NCBI RefSeq assembly: GCF_040801785.1
Contig: NZ_CP161805.1
Location: 3,224,001 to 3,288,000 of the forward strand
Reading direction: 5' to 3'
Origin: Sulfitobacter sp. LCG007
GTDB lineage: Bacteria > Pseudomonadota > Alphaproteobacteria > Rhodobacterales > Rhodobacteraceae
Length of the DNA: 64,000 nucleotides
Each line of letters begins with the position of its first letter. Positions within the stretch are counted from its first letter, which is position 1. A program made the position numbers and the translations under genes. The notes beneath the pieces are model-generated. The model was not told the DNA's origin. It ran no database searches and saw only the letters and a program-made list of their open reading frames with translations. Positions 55,267 through 63,436 of this stretch are shown here, in pieces.

Positions 55267-55311
55267 GGTCAGGCGGTTGGCACTTTCCCGGGCGTCGTCT
55301 ATATCCGCATC

Positions 55312-55749
55312 ATGATTGGTGAATTTCTCAAGCGGCTGACCCAGCCCGAACCCGCGCAGCTCGAGGCTGTCGATGCCCGCCTTGCGCTGACAGCCCTGCT
55401 GGTGCGCATCGGCCGTTCGGACGGATCCTACGGGGCCGCCGAAAAGGAGAGGATCGACCGCATCACCGAGGCACGCTACGGGCTGACCGGCCAGGGGGCA
55501 CAGGCCTTGCGCGCCGAAGCCGAGGCGATCGAGGCCGAAGCTCCGGACACGGTCCGTTTCACCAGGGCCATCAAGGACGCGGTTGCCTACGAGGAACGTC
55601 TGAACGTCGTCGAGGCGCTTTGGCAGGTGGTCCTTGCCGACGGCGAACGCGCCGACGAGGAAGATTCGTTGCTGCGCATGGTCACAAGCCTGCTTGGCGT
55701 CTCGGACGTCGATTCCGCTCTGGCCCGCCAGAGGGTCGAAGGCGACTGA
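55312..55749 (+). CDS. TerB-like protein (copy 2)
   Basis: A 145-residue paralogue of the preceding gene, with matching motifs: RLALTALLVRIGRSDGSYGA, AVAYEERLNVVEALWQVVLA and LADGERADEEDSLLRMVTSL. The ADGE(R)xADEE acidic motif is kept in both. The stop and the start of the PhnD-like gene share a base (TGATG), so translation is probably coupled. The two copies probably arose by tandem duplication. Confidence 0.8.
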   Translation: MIGEFLKRLTQPEPAQLEAVDARLALTALLVRIGRSDGSYGAAEKERIDRITEARYGLTGQGAQALRAEAEAIEAEAPDTVRFTRAIKDAVAYEERLNVVEALWQVVLADGERADEEDSLLRMVTSLLGVSDVDSALARQRVEGD

Positions 55750-56492
55750 TGTTCGCAAGCCTTCCGATGTACGACCGCGCCACGACCGCGGACGCGAACG
55801 ATCGTTTCTGGGCACTGATCCGTGAGGAATACGGCAGCGGGCCCGACCGTCTCAGCCGGGACCTCGACCTGCATTCGAGCTGGGAATCACCGGATATGCT
55901 GCTGTCGCAGACATGCGGCCTGCCCTTCCGCACGGTTCTGCACGGCAAGGTCAACTACGTCTGCACCCCCGACTACGGGCTGCGGGGTTGCGCGCCTGGC
56001 TACTATCGCTCGATGATCGCCGTGCGCCATGACGATCCGAGGCGCAAGCTTGCCGAGTTCGACGGCGCGACGCTGGCGCGCAATGACGTGCTGTCGCAAT
56101 CGGGCTGGGGATCGATCTGGAACCATCTGGCAGAGACCGGCGCGGACATTCGTTTCGGGCGGATCGTCGACACCGGAGCGCATGCCGTTTCCGCCGAGGC
56201 GGTCGCCATTGGCGAGGCGGATATCGCTGCGCTCGACGCCGCGACCTGGATCCTGCTGAAACGCGAGTCCGACATTGGCCGACGGCTGCGCGCCATCGGC
56301 CATACGCGCCCCACGCCCGGGCTGCCATACATCACCGCGAAGACCGTCGATCCCGAACCTCTCTTCGCAGCCATGCAGCGCGCCCTCGCAAGGCTGTCGC
56401 AGCGGGATCGCGCCCGGTTGCTGATCAAGCGTCTCGTGAGGATACAGGAGGCCGACTACCTCCTGGAACCGAACCCACCGCGCGAAAATTAG
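55749..56492 (+). CDS. PhnD-like substrate-binding protein without a signal peptide
   Basis: A 247-residue protein of the PhnD/transferrin-like periplasmic binding superfamily: ASLPMYDRATTADANDRFWA at the N-terminus, SQTCGLPFRTVLHGKVNYVC, and the paired-lobe stretches FDGATLARNDVLSQSGWGSI and GEADIAALDAATWILLKRES. The usual signal peptide is absent and no permease or ATPase of the phosphonate type is next to it; the ABC genes after it belong to the polar amino-acid class with their own binding protein. It may act in the cytoplasm or as a sensor domain. Start fixed by TGATG overlap. Confidence 0.78.
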   Translation: MFASLPMYDRATTADANDRFWALIREEYGSGPDRLSRDLDLHSSWESPDMLLSQTCGLPFRTVLHGKVNYVCTPDYGLRGCAPGYYRSMIAVRHDDPRRKLAEFDGATLARNDVLSQSGWGSIWNHLAETGADIRFGRIVDTGAHAVSAEAVAIGEADIAALDAATWILLKRESDIGRRLRAIGHTRPTPGLPYITAKTVDPEPLFAAMQRALARLSQRDRARLLIKRLVRIQEADYLLEPNPPREN

Positions 56493-56614
56493 GCGCAAGC
56501 GCCCCTTACTTGCGGTCAACTGGCCCTCACCGCCCGGAAAACAGGCACTTTCCAAGTTGCATTGAGTTGCGTTTTCCCGCCTTATCGACGTGAAACACAC
56601 AGAAGTTCCGCGCC

Positions 56615-57391
56615 TTGGCCAATTCGACACCGGTTATAGAAATCAAAGACCTGCACAAGGCCTACGGGTCTTTAGAGGTTCTGAAGGGCGTCGACATCTC
56701 TGCTCCGAAGGGGCATGTCACCTCGCTCATCGGCTCCTCGGGATCCGGCAAGTCCACGCTTCTGCGCTGCTGCAACCTTCTCGAGGACAGCCAGCGCGGT
56801 GACGTGATTTTCAAGGGAGAACCGGTGCGCTGGAAGGGCGATGGCCATGCCCGGCGCCCCGCCGATCCGGCCCAGGTTATCCGGATCCGCACCAACCTGT
56901 CCATGGTCTTCCAGCAGTTCAACCTCTGGGCCCATATGACCATCCTGCAGAACGTGATGGAGGCGCCCCTTACCGTGCTGCGCCGCGACCGCCGCGCGGT
57001 GGAAGACGCTGCGCGGGGCTATCTCGACAAGGTGGGGATCGGCGACAAGTGCGACGTCTATCCGGCACAGCTGTCAGGCGGCCAGCAGCAGCGGGCTGCC
57101 ATCGCGCGGGCGCTCTGCATGGAGCCCGAGGCGCTGCTGTTCGACGAGCCGACCTCGGCGCTCGATCCGGAACTGGAACAGGAGGTGGTGCGCGTCATCA
57201 AGGCACTGGCCGAGGAAGGCCGGACCATGCTGATCGTCACGCATGACATGAAGATGGCCGCCGACGTATCGGATCACGTGGTGTTCCTGCATCAGGGCCT
57301 GATCGAGGAAGAAGGGACGCCGGAGGAAGTTTTCGGCGCCCCCAAATCAGAACGGCTGCGCGGGTTCCTTTCCGCAACCCAGGCAGCGTGA
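56615..57391 (+). CDS. Polar amino-acid ABC transporter ATP-binding protein
   Basis: A 258-residue ATPase: Walker A GSSGSGKST at 40-48, Q-loop VFQQFNLW, signature LSGGQQQR at 153-160, Walker B LLFDEPT at 174-180, H-loop LIVTHDMKMAA. It groups with HisP/ArtP/GlnQ-type ATPases; the inserted stretch VRWKGDGHARRPADPAQVI near 71-89 is unusual for the GlnQ group and closer to HisP/OccP types. The start codon is TTG at 56615 with no good ribosome site; no ATG lies near in frame. First gene of a four-gene transporter unit. Confidence 0.93.
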   Translation: MANSTPVIEIKDLHKAYGSLEVLKGVDISAPKGHVTSLIGSSGSGKSTLLRCCNLLEDSQRGDVIFKGEPVRWKGDGHARRPADPAQVIRIRTNLSMVFQQFNLWAHMTILQNVMEAPLTVLRRDRRAVEDAARGYLDKVGIGDKCDVYPAQLSGGQQQRAAIARALCMEPEALLFDEPTSALDPELEQEVVRVIKALAEEGRTMLIVTHDMKMAADVSDHVVFLHQGLIEEEGTPEEVFGAPKSERLRGFLSATQAA

Positions 57392-57417
57392 AACCTATGA
57401 ACACGGGAGTACGACCA

Positions 57418-58146
57418 ATGAAGAAACTGATCCTTTCCACGGCCGCCCTGGCCCTTGCTGCAGGTGCGGCCATGGCCCAGGACAAGACGATCCGCATGGG
57501 CACCGAGGGCGCCTACCCTCCGTACAACTTCATCAACGACGCCGGCGAGATCGACGGCTTCGAACGCGAACTGGGCGACGAGCTTTGCACGCGCACCGAG
57601 ATGACCTGCGAATGGGTCAAGAACGACTGGGACAGCATCATCCCCAACCTCGTGTCGTCGAACTACGACACGATCATGGCGGGCATGAGCATCACCGACG
57701 AACGTGACGAGGTGATCGACTTCACCCAGGATTACTTTCCGCCGACGGATTCGGCCTATGTGGCGGCGTCCGAGGACGTGGATCTCGAAGGTGGCGTGAT
57801 CGCAGCCCAGACCTCGACCATCCAGGCCGGCTACGTCGCCGAAAGCGGTGCGACGCTGGTGGAATTCGCAACCCCCGAAGAGACCGTGGCGGCTGTCCGC
57901 AACGGCGAGGCCGACGCGGTCTTTGCCGACAAGGACTACCTCGCACCCCTGGTCGAGGAATCGGGCGGTGCACTGATGTATGTGGGCGAGCCGGTTCCGC
58001 TTGGCGGCGGCATCGGCATGGGTCTGCGCGAAAGCGATACCGAGCTGAAGGAACGCTTCGACGCTGCGATCACCGCGATGAAGGAAGACGGGTCGCTGAA
58101 CGCGCTTCTGACCAAATGGTTCGGCGACGCAGTCGGACAGTACTGA
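57418..58146 (+). CDS. Polar amino-acid ABC transporter substrate-binding protein
   Basis: A 242-residue periplasmic binding protein with a signal peptide (1-20, AMA before Gln21) and family stretches KTIRMGTEGAYPPYNFINDA, NYDTIMAGMSITDERDEVID and TKWFGDAVGQY. It belongs to the lysine-arginine-ornithine/histidine/octopine group. The ATG at 57418 has GGGAG 8 bases upstream; the in-frame ATG at 57388, overlapping the ATPase stop, is less likely. A GC hairpin follows the gene. Confidence 0.94.
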   Translation: MKKLILSTAALALAAGAAMAQDKTIRMGTEGAYPPYNFINDAGEIDGFERELGDELCTRTEMTCEWVKNDWDSIIPNLVSSNYDTIMAGMSITDERDEVIDFTQDYFPPTDSAYVAASEDVDLEGGVIAAQTSTIQAGYVAESGATLVEFATPEETVAAVRNGEADAVFADKDYLAPLVEESGGALMYVGEPVPLGGGIGMGLRESDTELKERFDAAITAMKEDGSLNALLTKWFGDAVGQY

Positions 58147-58153
58147 TCCGGTA

Positions 58154-58179
58154 CCGGGGGCGGGTCCGCCTGCCCCCGG
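58154..58179 (+). other. Intercistronic hairpin after the binding-protein gene
   Basis: A perfect 8-bp stem CCGGGGGC / GCCCCCGG with a 10-base loop, 8 bases after the stop. No T run. Such hairpins often stabilise the 5' part of a transporter mRNA so that the binding protein is made in excess over the permeases. Confidence 0.65.
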
Positions 58180-58257
58180 ACTTCCTGCGACCGGGCCGGA
58201 ATTTCCCGGCGCACGCGACGAGGTTAACGCATTTTCAGTTTCTGCACAGATCCGAGC

Positions 58258-59115
58258 ATGCTGCCAGATTGGCAATGGCTGGCTTGCTACCTGACCACCG
58301 GGGTGCACCTGTCGCTCTACTGGTCGGTCGTGACCGTGCTTCTGCTTCTTGCCGTGACCGCCCCCGTGGCGCTGGCGTTCGGCTTTGCCATCGCCGCCGC
58401 CGCGCGGTCGCAGTTTCGCCCGCTGGCCTGGCTCGCCAAGGCCTACATTTACATCGTCAGGGGCGTTCCTGACATTGCCTTCTTCCTCTTCTTTGTCATC
58501 GCGCTTGACCAGGCAATCGAGTATCTGCGTCACCGCGTGCTGTGTCCGGGCTGGGAGGATGCCGTCTGGCAGGGCAGCGACTTTGTCGTCTGCCAGGCCG
58601 CCAAGATGCCGCTCAGCAGTTCGCCGCAATGGGTCCATGAAGGCTACGGCTTCGCGCTTGCGGTCATCACCTTCGCCATCGTGTTCGGCGCGTTTGCGGC
58701 CAACGTGATCTTCGGCGCCATGCGTGCGGTGCCCCAAGCGCAGCTCGAGACGGCGGCCGCCTATGGCATGACACGCCGCCAGAGCTTCTGGCGCGTTCTC
58801 GTGCCGCAGATGTGGGTATTTGCCCTGCCCGGCCTCTCGAACCTCTGGATGGTTCTCATCAAGGCCACCCCGCTCCTGTTTCTGCTGGGCGTCGAGGACA
58901 TCGTCTATTGGGCGCGGGAACTGGGCGGGACCAAGACACCGAAGTTCACCGATTATCCGCACGGCGACTGGCGCATGTGGTACTTCCTCGCCCTGCTGGT
59001 CTTTTATCTCTTCCTGACCTGGGTATCCGAGAAGGCGCTCGATCGCCTCATGGCACGTCTGACCTTCGGACAGGCAACTTCGGGCGGCGAACGCCAGCGC
59101 AAGGCCCCGGCATGA
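58258..59115 (+). CDS. Polar amino-acid ABC transporter permease 1
   Basis: A 285-residue inner-membrane permease of the HisMQ type. The membrane segments carry the EAA-like loop LETAAAYGMTRRQSFWRVLV, which contacts the ATPase. It is 50 or so residues longer than HisQ because of an insertion (about 83-130, including HRVLCPGWEDAVWQGSDFVV) between helices after IVRGVPDIAFFLFF. Its stop overlaps the second permease (ATGA). Confidence 0.92.
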   Translation: MLPDWQWLACYLTTGVHLSLYWSVVTVLLLLAVTAPVALAFGFAIAAAARSQFRPLAWLAKAYIYIVRGVPDIAFFLFFVIALDQAIEYLRHRVLCPGWEDAVWQGSDFVVCQAAKMPLSSSPQWVHEGYGFALAVITFAIVFGAFAANVIFGAMRAVPQAQLETAAAYGMTRRQSFWRVLVPQMWVFALPGLSNLWMVLIKATPLLFLLGVEDIVYWARELGGTKTPKFTDYPHGDWRMWYFLALLVFYLFLTWVSEKALDRLMARLTFGQATSGGERQRKAPA

Positions 59116-59918
59116 GCTGCTGGCAGACCTTCCAGGACTACGCCCTGCGCTCCGTCGGCTACGGCGAACGCCTGCTGCCGCGAGATAATTTCGACCTCTG
59201 CCAGCAGGTCGTGCTGATCGGCTCCGGCATGATCTGGAACATCTACTTCGGCGTGATGGCCCTGCTTTTCGGCTTCTTCTTCGCCACGGCCATCGCGCTT
59301 GGCAAGGCATCCGCCAATCGCTGGCTGCGCAAACCTTCAGAGTGGTTCATCTTCATCTTCCGGGGCTCGCCGCTCTTCATCCAGTTCTTCTTCGGCTACT
59401 TCCTGTTCCTGAGCCTCAAGGGCAGCTATGCCTTCTTCGACCCCTTCACTGCCGCCTGGCTCGGCGCGCTGCTGGTCCTGTTTCTCAACACCTCCGCCTA
59501 TTCGGCCGAAATCTTCTACGGCGCGCTCCAGTCCATCCCCAAGGGCGATACCGAGGCGGCGGACGCCTATGGCATGCACGGCTGGCCGCGCTTCCGCCGG
59601 ATCGTCTGGCCGACCATGCTGCGCCTTGCCTGGCCCGCCTACACGAACGAGGCGATCTTCCTGTTTCACGCCACGGCACTGGTGTTCTTTTCCGGGTTCC
59701 CCGCCTGGCAGCAGCGGGGAGACGCGCTCTATTACGCGAGCTACTTCGCCGACAAGACCTTCAACCCCTTCGTGCCGTACCCGATCCTCGCGGGCTACTT
59801 CATCCTGCTCACCCTGGCCATAACAGGGGTCTTCGGCTTCGTGAATTCGCGCCTCAACCGGCACTTGCCGCAAACCACCCGCCGCAGATTGAGGTTGCGT
59901 CCCAACCTGATCCGGTAG
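59112..59918 (+). CDS. Polar amino-acid ABC transporter permease 2
   Basis: A 268-residue HisMQ-type permease: FIFRGSPLFIQFFFGYFLFL is the family start of the transport core and DTEAADAYGMHGWPRFRRIV the EAA loop. It pairs with permease 1 in the membrane. The gene starts within the stop of permease 1 (ATGA). Next gene, a glutamine-synthetase-like ligase, starts 84 bases downstream on the same strand and may belong to the same transcript. Confidence 0.92.
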   Translation: MSCWQTFQDYALRSVGYGERLLPRDNFDLCQQVVLIGSGMIWNIYFGVMALLFGFFFATAIALGKASANRWLRKPSEWFIFIFRGSPLFIQFFFGYFLFLSLKGSYAFFDPFTAAWLGALLVLFLNTSAYSAEIFYGALQSIPKGDTEAADAYGMHGWPRFRRIVWPTMLRLAWPAYTNEAIFLFHATALVFFSGFPAWQQRGDALYYASYFADKTFNPFVPYPILAGYFILLTLAITGVFGFVNSRLNRHLPQTTRRRLRLRPNLIR

Positions 59919-60002
59919 TATCAGCAATTTGATCAAATTATGCTTGGCGCTGGCCACAGCAGGGCAGATCCGCCTCAGAAGTCAGCCCGGGCGAGGTGAC
60001 CC

Positions 60003-61337
60003 ATGAAGAACTGGCTTCGAAAGAACCCGCAGGTACGCACGATCCGTGTGGCCGCAGCAGACCTCAACGGACAGGCGCGCGGCAAACGCATTCCGACCCG
60101 CTACGCTGACAAGGTGGTGGAGGAAGGCACGCGCTTTCCGATGTCCGTGCTCAATCTCGACATCTGGGGCGAGGATATCGACGACAGCCCGCTGGTGTTC
60201 GAAAGCGGCGACCGCGACGGAATCCTGCGCCCGACCGAGCGTGGCTTCATGCCGATGCCCTGGCTCGATGCGCCCACGGCCCTGTTGCCAATCTGGATGT
60301 TTCGCGAGGACGGGCGGCCCTACGAGGGCGATCCGCGCCACGCGCTGCGTGCCGTCCTGGATCGCTACCGCGAACGCGGGCTGACTCCGGTCTGCGCGGT
60401 CGAGCTGGAATTCTTCCTCATTGACGATTCCGGGCGCAACCTGGAAGTTCCCGTCTCTCCGCGCTCGGGCAAGCGGCGCAAGGCGGCCGAGACGCTCTCG
60501 ATCCGGGCGCTTGATCAGTTCGACACCTTCTTCACAGATCTCTACGACGCCTGTGAAGAGATGGACATTCCCGCCGACACGGCGATCTCGGAAGCCGGGC
60601 TGGGCCAGTTCGAAATCAACCTGATGCATTGCGACGACGCCCTGCGCGCGGCCGACGATGCCTGGCTTTTCAAGATGCTGGTGAAGGGCATGGCGCGCAA
60701 GCACGGCTTCGCCGCCTCCTTCATGGCGAAACCCTACGAGGATTATTCGGGTTCGGGCCTTCACACGCATTTCTCCGTTCTCGACAAGAACGGCAACAAC
60801 ATCTTCGACAACGGCGGGCCGGAGGGATCTGCCCTGATGCGCCACGCGGTGGCGGGCTGCATGAACGCCATGGTCGGATCGACGCTGATATTCGCGCCGC
60901 ATCTGAACAGCTACGAGCGCATGGTGCCGGGCGCCCATGCGCCGACCGGGATCAGCTGGGCCTACGAAAACCGGACCTCGGCGATCCGCATTCCCTCGGG
61001 CAGCTACAAGGCGCGCCGCATCGAACACCGCGTGTCAGGCGGGGACGTCAACCCCTACCTGATGCTGGCCGCCGTCCTGGGGGCCGCGATCAACGGCATA
61101 GAGGACGGTCTCGAGCCGCCCGCGCCGATCACCGGGAACGCCTATGCCGCGGACCTGCCCCAGGTGCCCGGAGACTGGTCCACCGCAATCGATGCCTTCG
61201 AGCAGTGCGATCAGATTCAGCGCATCTTTCCCCCCGAGATGATCCGCAATTTCGTGCTCACCAAACGGCAGGAACTGCATTACATGCAGGAACTGACTCC
61301 GTCGGAACAGGTGAACATCTACCTCGACACGGTCTGA
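60003..61337 (+). CDS. Glutamine-synthetase-like ligase (copy 1), probable gamma-glutamyl-amine synthetase
   Basis: A 444-residue GS-family enzyme, ATP-dependent glutamate-amine ligase. The N-terminal beta-grasp part (ADLNGQARGKRIPTRYADKV) and the catalytic part (AVELEFFLIDDSG, QFEINLMHCDDALRAADDAW, SGLHTHFSVLDKNGNN, RTSAIRIPSGSYKARRIEHR) are complete, so it should be active. The GlnT/PuuA-type features and neighbours suggest an amine other than ammonia as acceptor. GAGGTGA lies 3-4 bases before the ATG. It differs strongly from copy 2 at 62031-63389. Confidence 0.88.
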   Translation: MKNWLRKNPQVRTIRVAAADLNGQARGKRIPTRYADKVVEEGTRFPMSVLNLDIWGEDIDDSPLVFESGDRDGILRPTERGFMPMPWLDAPTALLPIWMFREDGRPYEGDPRHALRAVLDRYRERGLTPVCAVELEFFLIDDSGRNLEVPVSPRSGKRRKAAETLSIRALDQFDTFFTDLYDACEEMDIPADTAISEAGLGQFEINLMHCDDALRAADDAWLFKMLVKGMARKHGFAASFMAKPYEDYSGSGLHTHFSVLDKNGNNIFDNGGPEGSALMRHAVAGCMNAMVGSTLIFAPHLNSYERMVPGAHAPTGISWAYENRTSAIRIPSGSYKARRIEHRVSGGDVNPYLMLAAVLGAAINGIEDGLEPPAPITGNAYAADLPQVPGDWSTAIDAFEQCDQIQRIFPPEMIRNFVLTKRQELHYMQELTPSEQVNIYLDTV

Positions 61338-61344
61338 CAGCAGC

Positions 61345-62031
61345 ATGGCAAAGCAAATGAAGATCGGCATTCTGATCACCGGCCATCCTCCCGAAGAGCT
61401 GGGGGAGCGTGGCGACTATGACGCTTATTTCGAGCGCCTGCTCGGCGGCGACTTCACCTACCAGAGCTGGTCGGTGGTCGACGGGGTATTCCCCTCGAGC
61501 ATCGAGGACGCCGACGGCTGGCTCATCACCGGCTCGCGCCACGGCGCCTATGAGGCCCATGACTGGATCCCGCCGCTCGAGGATTTTATCCGCGCGGCTT
61601 ACGAAGCGGCAAAGCCGATGATCGGCGTCTGCTTCGGACATCAGATCATCGCGCAGGCGCTGGGCGGCAAGGTCGAGAAATTCGCGCGCGGATGGTCTGT
61701 CGGGCGCACCGCCTATCAGATCGACGGCAAGGAGCTCACGATCAACGCCTGGCACCAGGACCAGGTTACGGAGAAGCCGGCGGATGCCGAGGTGTTTGCC
61801 AGCAACGATTTCTGCCAATACGCGGGGCTCGTCTACGGGGACAGGATCTGGACGATCCAGCCCCACCCCGAATACGATTCCGAATTCATCGACGGGCTGA
61901 TCCGGACGCGGGGCAAGGGCGTCGTCGATCCGGCGATCCTCGCGGCCGCGTCCGCGCAGCTCGACAAGCCCACGGACCGGATGGACGTGGCCCGCCTGAT
62001 GGCGGAATTCTTCAGGAAAGTGAGGGCCTGA
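61345..62031 (+). CDS. Class I glutamine amidotransferase (GuaA-like domain only)
   Basis: A 228-residue protein with the nucleophile Cys96 in PMIGVCFGHQIIAQALGG and the His174/Glu176 pair in TIQPHPEYDSEF, complete triad. It resembles the free-standing GMP-synthase-like GATases rather than PuuD (gamma-glutamyl-GABA hydrolase); by context it could hydrolyse a gamma-glutamyl amide released in the pathway, playing the PuuD part. Located between two GS-like ligases; its stop and the next start share a base (TGATG). Confidence 0.88.
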   Translation: MAKQMKIGILITGHPPEELGERGDYDAYFERLLGGDFTYQSWSVVDGVFPSSIEDADGWLITGSRHGAYEAHDWIPPLEDFIRAAYEAAKPMIGVCFGHQIIAQALGGKVEKFARGWSVGRTAYQIDGKELTINAWHQDQVTEKPADAEVFASNDFCQYAGLVYGDRIWTIQPHPEYDSEFIDGLIRTRGKGVVDPAILAAASAQLDKPTDRMDVARLMAEFFRKVRA

Positions 62032-63389
62032 TGGCCGACTGGACCGAACAGCTGCCGGAGGCAGCCCGGGAATTTCTCGAGGGGCGCAGGCTCGACGAGG
62101 TCGAATGCATCATCTCGGACCTTCCCGGCATTGCCCGGGGCAAAGCCGTGCCCGCGTCGAAATTCGCCCGGCAGGAATATTTCCACCTGCCCGACAGCAT
62201 CTTCTTCCAGACCATCACCGGGGACTGGGGCGAGGCCGCGGGTGAGGACGGATTCATCGAGCGGGACATGATACTCCGGCCGGACATGAGCACCGCGACC
62301 GCCGCGCCCTGGACGGGCGACTGGACGCTGCAGGTGATCCACGACGCCTTCGACCGCAACGGCGCGGCGGTTCCCTGCAGCCCGCGCAACGTTCTCAAGC
62401 ATGTCTGCAAGCTCTACAACGACAACGGCTGGAAACCGGTCGTGGCGCCCGAGATGGAATTCTATCTGGTGGGCCGCAATCTCGACCCAGCCCATGACAT
62501 CAAGCCGATGATGGGCCGCTCCGGGCGGCCGGCGGCTGCGCGCCAGGCCTATTCGATGACCGCGGTGGACGAGTTCGGCCCGGTGATCGACGATATCTAC
62601 GATTTCGCCGAGGCACAGGGCTTCGAGATCGACGGGATCACGCAGGAGGGAGGGGCCGGCCAGCTCGAGATCAACCTGCGCCACGGGGACCCGGTCAAGC
62701 TGGCCGACGAGGTGTTCTATTTCAAGCGCCTGATCCGGGAAGCCGCGCTGCGGCACGACTGCTTCGCCACCTTCATGGCCAAACCCATCGCGGACGAGCC
62801 CGGATCGGCGATGCATATCCACCATTCGGTGCTGGATCTGAAGACGGGCAAGAACCTCTTCTCAGACGAGGAGGGCAACGAGACCGACGCCTTCTTCCAC
62901 TTCATCGCCGGGCTACAGAACCACATGCCCAACGCGCTGGCGGTGATCGCGCCCTACGTCAACAGCTACCGGCGCTACGTCAAGGACCATGCGGCGCCGA
63001 TCAACCTCGAATGGGGACGCGACAACCGCACCACCGGCATCCGCATCCCGCTCTCCAGCCCCGAGGGGCGGCGGGTCGAGAACCGGCTGGCGGGAATGGA
63101 CTGCAACCCCTATCTCGGCATCGCCGCGAGCCTCGCCTGCGGATATCTGGGAATGACCGGGAGCGAACGGCCCAAGCCCGAGTTCAAGGGCGACGCCTAT
63201 GTGGGAGAGGGAGACATCCCGCGGGTCCTGGGCGAGGCGCTCGACCTGTTCGAGGAGGCCACGGATCTCCACGAGGTGCTCGGGCCGGAATTCGCGCGGG
63301 TCTACGCCATCGTGAAACGCTCGGAATACGAGGAGTTCCTGCAGGTCATCTCGCCCTGGGAACGCGAACATCTGTTGCTCAACGTCTGA
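62031..63389 (+). CDS. puuA: Glutamine-synthetase-like ligase (copy 2), probable gamma-glutamylputrescine synthetase
   Basis: A 452-residue GS-family ligase closest in pattern to PuuA: VECIISDLPGIARGKAVPAS, PEMEFYLVGRNLDP, QLEINLRHGDPVKLADEVFY, AMHIHHSVLDLKTGKN and RTTGIRIPLSSPEGRRVENR. It would join glutamate to putrescine or another amine. Start fixed by TGATG overlap with the amidotransferase gene. Directly followed by the PuuB-like oxidase, the next step for gamma-glutamylputrescine. Confidence 0.9.
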   Translation: MADWTEQLPEAAREFLEGRRLDEVECIISDLPGIARGKAVPASKFARQEYFHLPDSIFFQTITGDWGEAAGEDGFIERDMILRPDMSTATAAPWTGDWTLQVIHDAFDRNGAAVPCSPRNVLKHVCKLYNDNGWKPVVAPEMEFYLVGRNLDPAHDIKPMMGRSGRPAAARQAYSMTAVDEFGPVIDDIYDFAEAQGFEIDGITQEGGAGQLEINLRHGDPVKLADEVFYFKRLIREAALRHDCFATFMAKPIADEPGSAMHIHHSVLDLKTGKNLFSDEEGNETDAFFHFIAGLQNHMPNALAVIAPYVNSYRRYVKDHAAPINLEWGRDNRTTGIRIPLSSPEGRRVENRLAGMDCNPYLGIAASLACGYLGMTGSERPKPEFKGDAYVGEGDIPRVLGEALDLFEEATDLHEVLGPEFARVYAIVKRSEYEEFLQVISPWEREHLLLNV

Positions 63390-63436
63390 CGTCGCGGCCC
63401 GCTGAGTGAAACCGACAAGACTTCTCTGGAGGTCCC

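Noticed and set aside
54820-55749. A tellurite-resistance operon
   Set aside because: Only TerB-type folds are present; terC, terD, terE, terZ or terA are not nearby.
56520-56560. Possible sigma-54 promoter before the amino-acid ABC transporter (GGCAC and TTGCA)
   Set aside because: The GG and GC elements are 13 bases apart rather than 10, which does not fit the -24/-12 rule.
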